Origin: Ditylenchus dipsaci
Lineage: Eukaryota; Nematoda; Chromadorea; Rhabditida; Anguinidae
Length of the DNA: 64,000 nucleotides
Assembly: GCA_004194705.1 (NCBI GenBank)
Contig: SADC01000884.1
Coordinates: 1 to 64,000, forward strand
Reading direction: 5' to 3'
Part shown: positions 45,630 through 54,364 of the stretch, one piece after another
How the letters are laid out: the number at the start of each line of letters is the position of its first letter
How positions within the stretch are numbered: the stretch's first letter is position 1
Position numbers and translations under genes: made by a program
Notes under the pieces: generated by a model
The model's database searches: none
Told to the model about the DNA's origin: nothing
Seen by the model: only the letters and a program-made list of their open reading frames with translations

Positions 45630-46849
45630 GGGTGTACCGAAGAATTTAAAAAAATATTTGCTAAACGGCACATTTGCTAAAAAAACTTTTGCTAAAAAAA
45701 ATTTTGCTAAAGACATATTTGCTAAAGGCACATTTGCTAAAAAAAATTTTGCTAAAGTCACATTTGCTAAAATTTCTTTTGCTAAAGTCACATTTGCTAA
45801 ATTTTTTTTTGCTAAAGGCAATTTGCTAATGAAATTTTTTGGTAAAGGCCTTTTCTGGTCCCTTTTGTGTCACAAATATGACCGTAGGGTGTTTAGGAAA
45901 TGCAGGTACTTAGAACCGAACCTGTGACCAAGTCAAACGCTTGTCTTTCTATATCTAAAATTATGGTAAAAAAAGGTATGCGCCCAGGTGGATTCGAACC
46001 AGCAACCTCTATATCAACCCTCAGGATCGCTAAGAACTTCATCCAGTGTGACCAAACCAAGTGGTCGTCCACTTGGATCAAAAAAAATTTTACGTTTTTC
46101 ATATTCCAAAACCTGTTTTTGGACTGATTCGGGCCCGCTGAAGATGGTTTGATAGTGGTAAAATGCCGCTTTCTCGGTATTTTTTGAGTATTGGGCAATA
46201 ATTGGTTTTACCAAAATCAATTATTGCCCAAAACTCAAAAAATACCCGAGAAAACGGCATTTTACCACTATCAAACCATCTTCAGCGGGCCCGAATCAGT
46301 CCAAAAAACAGGTTTTGGAATATGAAAAACGTAAAATTTTTTTGATCCAAGTGGACCATTTGAGTGTTTGAGTAGCGTAGAGGTCCACATACTCATTATC
46401 AAGGTTGCTGGATCAAACCCTCTGGGTGCAATCAGTCCCTAGTAGAAGACCTCGATTCATGGTCCTGGGGTTTTCTCGAAGTGGTTTCAGCAGTTTGGGA
46501 TGGTATGAGGTAAATCATGGATGGCCTAAAAAATTTGGGATGATTCAGACGCAATTTGAAAAATTTCGAAAAAAAACTTAAAAATTTACAAAACCACCCA
46601 AAACTTGAAGAAAAAGGTAAAAAGAGGAAAAAGTTGAAATGATAGTGTCTTTGACGCAATAAGAACCACAAAACCGCGTTAACAAATGAAATTTTAGTAA
46701 ATATGCCTTTAGCAAAAAAATTTTTAGCAAATGTGACTTTAGCAAAGAAATTTTAGCAAATGTGCCTTTAGCAAAAAAATTTTTTAGCAAAAAGTTTTTT
46801 TAGCAAATGTGCCGTTTAGCAAATATTTTTTAAATTCTTCGGTACACCC
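45630..46849. mobile_element. 1.22-kb GGGTGTACC foldback, TSD attattat, next to the Rab ATG
   Basis: The termini gggtgtaccgaagaatttaaa and its inverse are flanked by the exact duplication attattat (45622-45629, 46850-46857). The arms consist of tttgctaaaggcaca units (45650-45850, 46680-46830). Inner arms carry a tRNA-like module (45975-46080 and inverse 46330-46430) and an 80-bp perfect hairpin around 46200. It begins 37 bp upstream of the Rab-like start codon, so it lies in the promoter or 5' leader. Confidence 0.9.
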
Positions 46850-46857
46850 ATTATTAT

Positions 46858-48242
46858 TTGGTGTCATGGTTCAAGGCAGATAATTTGGATCAGGTTTTTT
46901 TCTGATGTAAAAAGATTCCTTTTTGATTTTTCTAGGATTGTGAAATGTGAAACGCGAATATTCTCGAGCAGAATCTTTTCGAACAATTTAAGTCTAATCA
47001 CCTGACTTTAGTGACATCTGGGTATAAATTAAAAGAAAAGTTTTGTAATTTTGTCCTTTCTTGAAATTTTCTTTTTGATACAATGAAAATTACGGTGGAG
47101 CGGGCATGGCGGTTTTTAGTCCACAAATTCGTGTTCAAAAAAGCTGAATTTTTGAAAAAACACATTTTTTCGTGACAGCTTACAACAAATTGTTAAGTTT
47201 ATGTGCCTTATATAAACTTTATTAAAGAAATTTTTTCGGTGAGCTGTAAGATACACAGGTTTCAAAAACTTTTAATATTGTACAGCCTATCAAAATTATT
47301 TTCTATTCTCATACGAATATATTCATGACAGATTTGATTTGGTGCATATCGACCAAAGCAAAATTTTGACGCTGCTAATTACAAAACTCGGCTTTTTAGG
47401 AAGGTCTGAAACCTATTTTTATGCAATAATTTCACTATAAAAGGACTATAAATGAAATTTTAAAAGGGATAAGAAGCTGTATTGATAGGGCATTATACAG
47501 GGGCCACTTTTTCAGCTGCTTTACCATGTTTTCAACTCGAGCCCTGGCAAAAATAGACTCCATATGCGTTTTATGGTCAAGAGTACTTCTCGGAATCATG
47601 TCTAAGGTAAGGGAGTGCGCGCATCTCTAACTCTCAAGCTCAGGTGCTTGGAGTTGAGATGCGCACACCCACATACCTTAGACACAAATAATTCGAAAGC
47701 CACTCTGGATACACGAAAAAGCATGCATACCAGAGTTTATTTATGCGGTAGGCCCCAGTATTTAAAACTATGTTCAACATCTTTAATTTTTTGCCGAAAA
47801 GCATTCCCGCTCCTGTTTCGAGGCCGATCTAGAGGCTCAGCCATCCAAAAGTTCAGCCAGCCTCTTTGTATAGGCTAATCCCGACACTAGCACGTCAGGA
47901 CCAGCCTGGTTGACCACCTCTGCTTTGTTGGTTACTTATACTTTTTGGTCTACCACAAATTGTTGGATTTGTGGGTGGACTAAAAGCTTTTCAATAAGTG
48001 GCCCCTGCTTTGTCCCTTCCTCTCCCAATACAGCCCTTGAACCCTATAAAATTGCTTTTCTGGTCCTTTCATGGACCCACGAAGTCCCACAACCCAAAAA
48101 GTAATTTTTCAAATTTTAACCCAATTTTTGTGATAATCTTGCAAAAAAATACGACGACATGTCTGTCTGGCAAGAGTACTGCCATTACAAATAGTATAAA
48201 GTCTGATGGGTTGCAACTTGCAATTACTTATTTTTACCATAT
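46858..48242. other. Intergenic with repeat fragments
   Basis: At 47590-47690 there is a palindromic copy of the ttagacatgattccga/gcgcgcactc repeat. The ends caggggccac (47499) and gtggcccctg (48008) are inverted and may bound an element of about 0.5 kb; the flanks do not match as duplications. No gene is seen. Confidence 0.45.
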
Positions 48243-48656
48243 CTGCGCCGGCGCCACCCAAAATTTTACCACTTTCGGGAGCCGGCGGCAGCGCCGACGC
48301 CCGGCATCTCTTTTATACTGGCGCCCTGTTTATACTGACGCCGGCGACCAGCTCCAGATATCTGCCGCAGTACTTGATTTTTTTAATATTTTTAGACATT
48401 TTTGAAGTTTTACTAATATTTTTTTAATATTTTCTAGACTTAACTCAGATTATGATGCAACGATCAAAAATGTTGACGTTAAGCACATATCATATACCCT
48501 GGCGCTGGTTCTTTTTAGGCGCCGGCGCCAAGATGGCGCCGGCGCCAGCGAAAATTTTTATGAGGCGCCGGTTTCGGCGACCGGCGCCCATTTTTAGGGG
48601 TGCTGGCCCCGGTGCCGATTTTTGCCCGGGTCGGCGCCCGGCGCCAATATTTTTGA
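48243..48656. repeat. GGCGCC-rich palindromic repeat
   Basis: Dense ggcgccggcgcc motifs occur at both sides (48243-48360 and 48500-48655) of an AT-rich middle, forming an inverted arrangement. It resembles the GGTGCC family in layout but has a different core word. Confidence 0.6.
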
Positions 48657-50636
48657 GCGTATAGTTATGATTTTGACTGCTTGGTAAATCATCAATTCGG
48701 TACTCTAGGTAAATGTGTAATTTTCGTTTTCCACAGCTTCCATTTTTGCTCACCAAATGTAAATAACACATTATCTAAAAGTACCAAATTGACGAATCCC
48801 CCAACAGCCAAAATAAGTTATCTTAGCCCATCAGACAATATAATATTCGAAATGGGTTTACGCGTGCGAACCCTAACGTCATAGCGTAGCTAGGCGGACC
48901 ACGTGTCCCCCTGCCTTCGTCAGATTTTTTTTTAAATTCTGTAGGTAAAATGGCCTCGAAAATTTGAAAAACGTTGTAGTTAAAATGGTCTTAAAAATTT
49001 CGGTGCCCACGTCAGAAATTTCTGGCCACGCCCCTGCTTAACGTCATGTAAGAACGCTTATTAAGTCCAAATTCGTAATTTTGCTTTGTTTTAACTAGAG
49101 TTGTTGAATGGCTTAATAGCCGGGTATTTAACCATCCAACAACTCTAGTTTCCACCTAATATTTTTATCAATTTGTCAAATTCTTTCTACGTTGTACGTT
49201 TTTGTTGTAACTCTAAATCGAAAAAGACCATTGTCAGAAAATTGGCCACAATAAGTGTGAAGCCAAACATTTTAAAAAAATTAGTGAAGCCTACTAACGA
49301 AAATGTCTGATGTTTATACACAAAAAAATGGTTTTCTGAATTTTGACACGATGATCAATAGAAAAAATTTACTAGTTGTTAAATGGTATTTAAATATATT
49401 AAATTAAATATTATGCCAGGAAAAATTTGAATTACAATATTTATATATATTTGATCACCCTAACAACAACTGCTCAAAACGTAGCTGTTTTGAGTATTGA
49501 AAAACGGAAGATCAGAGCTGAAATCAGGATTTCAACATATGAAAGCAAAACAAACTCCTCCCCATTCCCTAATGTTATGTCTACAGCACAATCTTTAAAT
49601 AGTATTTGGACTGAGTGAGTGACGCTGTTTTTACCTTTTTTTACTTTTCTTGCGTTAGAGTGAGCGTGTCATACTGATTTTTTGTGATCGGTAGAACTGA
49701 GTGTGCTTTTTCGTTTGTGGTAACCTAGAGTATTGATTTGTTTTTTTTTAATTCAATAAATCAAGCATTGAATCCATCAAATCATTATAGAAAAAATTAA
49801 CAATGAAATCATTTTGAGTTGCGGGTTTTTTCAATATTTTCAAATTTTATCATTTATTTCGTTTATCATTTATCATTTTAGCCATTCAGTTAATGGAACC
49901 CCGGTGTTAGTACCTGTTGGTGGTACTCACGCAGTGGTACGCAATAACCAAGTGGCGGTACCCTGGTAGCGGTCTAAAAACCAAGACCGAAAAAACCAAA
50001 AAAATTCGTTCTAAAACAAAAAATTTTTTGATTTGCTCAATGTTTTTGATACGGGGGTTTTATAATAGAGGGGGGTGTTCAATTAGAGGAAATACGGTAT
50101 TTAGTGGTTAATTTATTTAAAGGACCATGCTCGTGCAAGGCCCAACAATTGTTGAAATTTGAATTGGCGGGGACACAAAAACATTTTTCGCTGCGGAACA
50201 TTTTATTTAAAACATTTTTGTCGCTTCAATTTTCAATTCCGTCAAACCCAGCAATTGTGGGTGCAGCGTAAAGCATGAGTACTCAATTGAACCCATACCT
50301 TTCAGCCGGGTTGGATCCCGGGGTTGAAAATGAGCTAGACCTTTTCGGAGTGTCGTGTGTCCCGAATTTTGGATTTGCCTAGCCTCAGGTTCGCGAAAAT
50401 TTCGGTTCGGGTAACCGAAATTTCGTATTCCGACAACCCTACAAAAGAGCAAGGAAATTTGAGAAGAGTCGGTATTAACAGTTGGGTTTTACTTGTTCTG
50501 GCATCTTCGTTTACAGACTGAGCAGCCACCTACAGATTGAAGACCGAGCCAAAGGCTCGGCAAATCCAAAACTTGGCAATACCAAAACCCGAACCGAAAT
50601 TTCCGGGTACCGACCTGAGCCAGTTAACCGAAGCGA
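48657..50636. other. Intergenic, scattered repeat ends
   Basis: A perfect small hairpin lies at 49094-49154 (aactagagttgttgaatgg and its inverse). At 49915-50110 there are ggtggtacc units and an aaatacggta motif. At 50100-50190 there is a degenerate aggaccatgctcgtg MITE end. At 50330-50640 there are two copies of a ggttcgggtaaccgaaattt palindromic repeat ending cgacaaccct. No host gene was recognised. Confidence 0.45.
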
Positions 50637-50838
50637 CAACCGATTTTTGGGTAGAAAGAGATACGGCATTTGTAAAAATTTTGATTTCGCTAATGTTTAA
50701 GGATGGTCTGAAAGCGACTGTGGCTGGAATTCATCGTGAAATGAAGGATAACATTGATAAAACAAAGAAATCTATGGACAAGGTTGATGATGTCGTTAAG
50801 GGTCTCTCTTCTATGAAGTTTGTTTTCGTGTTATTGAC
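50637..50838 (+). pseudogene. Duplicated last exon of the mitofusin gene
   Basis: The frame [20 protein letters not shown] and [20 protein letters not shown] is nearly identical to the last mitofusin exon (21296-21427, minus strand). The copy also includes about 60 bp of the preceding intron with its ttaag acceptor (gggtag...agatacggcatttgt). The stop codon TAA has become TTA, so translation would run on into unrelated sequence. Changes such as E to D show it is a diverged copy, not an assembly repeat. No other mitofusin exon is present nearby. Confidence 0.88.
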
Positions 50839-51017
50839 TACTAGTGCTTGGCGGCCCTACGGGCCGCTCTCGTTTTCGCTGGTGCTTTCAAAAGCATTTT
50901 TAAAAGCATTAAAATTTAACTAAAGATTTTATTTCTCGAAGATTTCATTCTGATTAATTCTGAGCATAAAAAAACGATTTCATGACATTATTGTGTACTT
51001 GTCAATATAGTCCGCAA

Positions 51018-51751
51018 TAGGGTTGTCGATGCATCGAAATTTTCGATTATCGAATCGAATCGATAATCGATAATCGAAATTTTCGATTAATCGAATCGAA
51101 TCGATAATCGAAAATCGAAATTTTCGATTAATCGAATCGATAATCGAAATTTTCAATGAATCGAATCGAAAAACCCGAAAATTTCGTGAAAAGGTATGAG
51201 TGGAATGGGTAAAATAGCTCCTAAAAATAGGTCACTTTCACCTACTCCTAACCACCTGGAATTTGTGCGAAAAATCGGCGGTACTCGCTCAAATTAAAGA
51301 AGCACTTAGATGTGTAATATACCAGAACAGAGGGCGTAATCAGGGCTATCTATTGCTCGCAAGTTTTCGAAAACCCTCTATTTTAATCATGAAATGGTCC
51401 TAGACATGCCTAGACATATGTAAAACACTCGTGTTTTACATATCATTTCGGACTTTGGCTTCCAAAAAATTACTTAAGACTTTTTTGGCTTTCAAAAATT
51501 ACTTTAGGCTTGTGTTTTCTGGAAATTATTTCAGACTTTTCTTTCAGCAATTACTTCAGACTTTGGCTTTTCCATGTGTACACATTATCCGTGTGATATA
51601 AAAGGCTACCTTAAGACTACAGAAGATTCCATTAATAATGGAATCGAATCGATAATCGAAATTTTCGATTAATCGAATCGAATCGATAATCGAAATTTTT
51701 CGATTAATGAGTGCGATTAATCGATTTCGATTAATCGAATCGACAACCCTA
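51018..51751. mobile_element. hAT-like MITE, TAGGGTTGTCGAT termini, TSD gtccgcaa
   Basis: Starts tagggttgtcgatgcatcg and ends ...aatcgacaaccctag minus the final g. The exact duplication gtccgcaa lies at 51010-51017 and 51752-51759. Sub-terminal arms are composed of tcgataatcgaaattttcga units. The central 450 bp is unique, with small inverted repeats (gtgttttacatat). Termini and 8-bp duplication fit hAT. No transposase. Confidence 0.9.
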
Positions 51752-51759
51752 GTCCGCAA

Positions 51760-52390
51760 TAACATCAAATTTGATGCTTAGCATGAAAAGCATGTTTTTC
51801 AAATGAGCATCAAAATAACATCAAAATAGCATTGAAAATTTTGATGCTATTTTGATGTTTTTCAATGCTGTTTTGTTGCTATCAAAGTATTCCCTTCCGA
51901 GTAAATTTTAGCATCTGTTTTAGTTATTCAGTTCTTGCCATCCTGTTCTAACAACTTGATGTACTGTAACAGTCTCTCACCAGTGTCTTTAGGGTCTCTT
52001 TCTCATGGAAAAGGCAATACTTAAGCAATATTCTGGATCTTCAAAGACTTCTCTAATACAACTTTTTTTTAGCTTTTGCTTATCATTATGACTGAAACAT
52101 TCAACTAATTGTACCTAAGTCTGAGGTGTCTACCGAAGTACAGACAGATTTCCACCAAGTGTAAGCGAGTTTTGGCAAGCAATGTGAAATGGTCTAACAC
52201 ACAGAACAAAAACTAATTTTGGGGTGACTCCAGGCTTCTCAACTCCAACAGTTTCCGCAGACATTAATTTCGTGTGTCACCCGTCTCTGCAGAACTCACA
52301 ATTTCGATTTCATGGCCGATCACAAGAAAACTTATTACTACACAAAAAAGTTCAAACATATATTTATTTGCAATAAATTACTGAGCAGAA
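51760..52390. other. Intergenic and probable 3' UTR of the CK2 beta piece
   Basis: At 51780-51885 there is an inverted repeat of agcatcaaaatagcat. On the minus strand an aaataaa motif at about 52365 could be the polyadenylation signal of the CK2 beta transcript. No other gene is seen. Confidence 0.45.
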
Positions 52391-52393
52391 CGA

Positions 52394-53000
52394 CTACAAT
52401 AATCCAAATTTAACGTCAGAGAAATATTTGTCATAAGAAGGATGATTCTGTCGCCCAGGAACTGATTAAGAGTAATCCATGCCAGCCAATTCCCCCCAAA
52501 AGCGCTATTTGGAACAAAGGCATGATGTTGCTTAGAAGAGCGTGGAATGTAGACGTCCCAACGTGAGGGCAGTAGACTCGAGCCATAGCTTCACCAGCCA
52601 CATCAGAGAGTTCTGCAAGTTAAAAAGCACAAAAATTGTGCGGAGATGCAAAAAACGAATACCGATAGACAATATAGCTTGGTTCTCACAATAGAATCCA
52701 GGCAGGCTCCAAACTCTTCATTTTTCCACGTGTCGATCATCTGCTGGACGCCGCGATTAGTCAGAATATAGCGAGCGTGAATGAGACCATAAAGCATTTC
52801 AGCTGCCTGTTCCACCAAATCCGAATGTCCTTCCTCATATTCGTCATCTAAAATGTTTTTTTCACAATAAATTACAAACAAAAAGGCGTGCTTACCTGGC
52901 TCCAAATCAAGAATCATATCAAGAGCCTGACGGAAGTGTGGTACCCGCTCACTGAGACCCGTCAAAGAACCGAATGCTTGATACTGATAAGCCGAACTTA
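52394..53000 (-). CDS. Casein kinase 2 regulatory subunit beta, 3' exons
   Basis: CK2 beta dimerises through a zinc finger and holds the catalytic alpha subunits. Exon A (53000-52896) reads [20 protein letters not shown]. Exon B starts at 52847 with the acidic loop [19 protein letters not shown] and continues [20 protein letters not shown] and FGAC. After one missing C the frame gives [14 protein letters not shown], so the zinc ligands C-X4-C are present. The last exon gives [16 protein letters not shown] and, after another missing base, [15 protein letters not shown]. With the missing base restored, the second pair would read C-P-H-C. The C-terminus then diverges: the conserved tail following the FGTGF-like motif is not recognisable. 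N-terminal exons were not found upstream. Either the sequence has base-calling errors in a functional gene, or this is a decayed, 5'-truncated copy. Confidence 0.88.
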
Positions 53001-53325
53001 CTGAAGAACACGTTTTAAATTCTTTCTTTAGTCACTTTAAGGGACTTTTCAGTCTTCTGTTTAAAATGTTGCTTTTTGAGCTTTTTCAAATTCGACAAAA
53101 AGTCGAGCCACAAAATGTGGCCTGTAAAGCCACATAATGTTGGGCAAACCCTTTTTCTTGCCGTAAAAAGACTTTTTTGCCGCAAATTTACTTTTTTTGC
53201 TGCTAATTTAATGAACCCATGAATAACCAGTTTTTGGTGACTTCTGGCCACAGTATTGTCACAGTTTGTCTTTTTGGTTGAGCAGTTTATTGAAGACGCA
53301 TTCATTATCTCATTTCATTTTGTAG
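53001..53325. other. Upstream flank or intron of the CK2 beta piece
   Basis: AT-rich with some internal repetition (ctttttgccg, cgcaaattta). No conserved CK2 beta N-terminal exon (WFCGLRGNEFF-type) is seen in either orientation. Confidence 0.4.
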
Positions 53326-53424
53326 GTACCTGCCAACGTGCCGAAGATTCCCAGAAATTTAACAAGCAACATTCGCAAGGCGATGGAAAAGCTGAAGCAA
53401 GAGAAAAGAAAAAGTAAAAAGTGA
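53326..53424 (+). CDS. Possible terminal exon with lysine-rich tail
   Basis: After a ttgtag acceptor the frame reads VPANVPKIPRNLTSNIRKAM and then EKLKQEKRKSKK before TGA, followed by aataaa at about 53443. The end of a nucleolar or ribosome-biogenesis protein would look like this, but the piece is too short to assign. Upstream exons on the + strand were not found, so it could be a fragment. Confidence 0.35.
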   Translation, partial: VPANVPKIPRNLTSNIRKAMEKLKQEKRKSKK

Positions 53425-53732
53425 AAAAAGTTTTTCAAGTAATAAAACTTCAAGTAATAAAAGTTATAGAAAGTGTTTTCGAGTAGTGAAAGTCTATGTA
53501 AATATAAACCCGTTAGGGGATCTGACTATCAAGTTAGATTGCAGCCCCAAATTAAAAAACAGCTATTTTTTGTTTACCTGAAATCAATTTTAGAAGATCA
53601 TTGGTGGGATTGATAATGCATCTGGAAAAACATGTTTTTTTAAAGAAGCATGCTTGTCGGTTGTCGCAACAGAAGAGTACCAAAAGTGATATGTAATTCA
53701 ATAGGAGAAAGTACCGTATAACCTCTATAAAA

Positions 53733-53935
53733 CAGGCACCCCTACAGTTAACGTTTTTCGAATTTGCTTTGCTTTTTTAACGCCAATATTCTTTAATTTT
53801 CGAAACGGATGACCACTCATTTTGTAGAGCTTCACAAACTCTACAAAATGAGTGGTCATCCGTTTCGAAAAATAAACAATATTGGGGTTAAAAAAGCAAA
53901 GCAAATTTGAAAAACGTTAACTGTAGGGGTGCCTG
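53733..53935. mobile_element. 203-bp almost perfect palindrome
   Basis: The arms caggcacccctacagttaac and its inverse pair for about 97 bp each around the short loop cttcacaaa at about 53830. Part of the right side recurs at 63970-64000. Size and lack of unique core suggest a MITE or a foldback remnant. Confidence 0.75.
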
Positions 53936-53940
53936 TTTAA

Positions 53941-54172
53941 AGGGGCATGCCCGTGCGTTAACGCGCGAACCAGCAGTTTTTTTCGATCTTTTTCGAATGG
54001 TCCCATTTTTCACTCGTCCTATGTCAAATCTAATATAGATGACCCTATACTGCTTTTAAAAACTAGACAGAAAACTTAAAAAATCTAGACGAGAACGAAT
54101 TTAAAATTTATCGAGAAAGAAAAGAACTGCTGGTTCGCGCCTTTTCTCCGCATCGGGCACGATCATGCCCCT
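53941..54172. mobile_element. 232-bp TTAA-flanked MITE (piggyBac-like)
   Basis: The ends aggggcatgcccgtgcg and its near-inverse ...gggcacgatcatgcccct are bordered by TTAA (53937-53940, 54173-54176). Inner arms share aaccagcag and gaaaaaggcgcga pieces. It defines the TTAA family used to interpret 19663-20291, 26160-26345 and 62050-62278. Confidence 0.85.
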
Positions 54173-54364
54173 TTAATAGAGGTTATACGGTATACTACCG
54201 TGGCCGAGCTTGGCAAAGTATACTTGGCCAACATTCAGCCACCAACATATTGGTCGCCAATACTTGACCAAACATATTCAGCCAAGCTTTTTCAAGACCT
54301 CCAAAAATTGCGTTTTTAATAATATCATCGTTTTTAATAAACCCTTACTGCAATGGGACAAAAT

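Larger units (their letters stand above)
53712..54192. mobile_element. Composite repeat with TACCGTATAACCTCTAT ends
   Basis: The outer inverted ends taccgtataacctctat (53712-53728) and its inverse (54176-54192) enclose two further elements: a near-perfect foldback (53733-53935) and a TTAA MITE (53941-54172). The outer motif is the same dispersed word found beside many repeats in this window, so it probably marks the oldest host element into which others inserted. Confidence 0.65.

Noticed and set aside
45628..45927. AKKTFAKKNFAKDIFAKGT antifreeze-like or antigen-like repeat protein
   Set aside because: Translation of tttgctaaa repeats in a foldback arm; the mirrored arm gives equivalent frames.
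47998..48405. 135-residue open frame at 48 kb
   Set aside because: Crosses unique AT-rich sequence into the GGCGCC repeat, has no recognisable motif or splice context, and overlaps another open frame.
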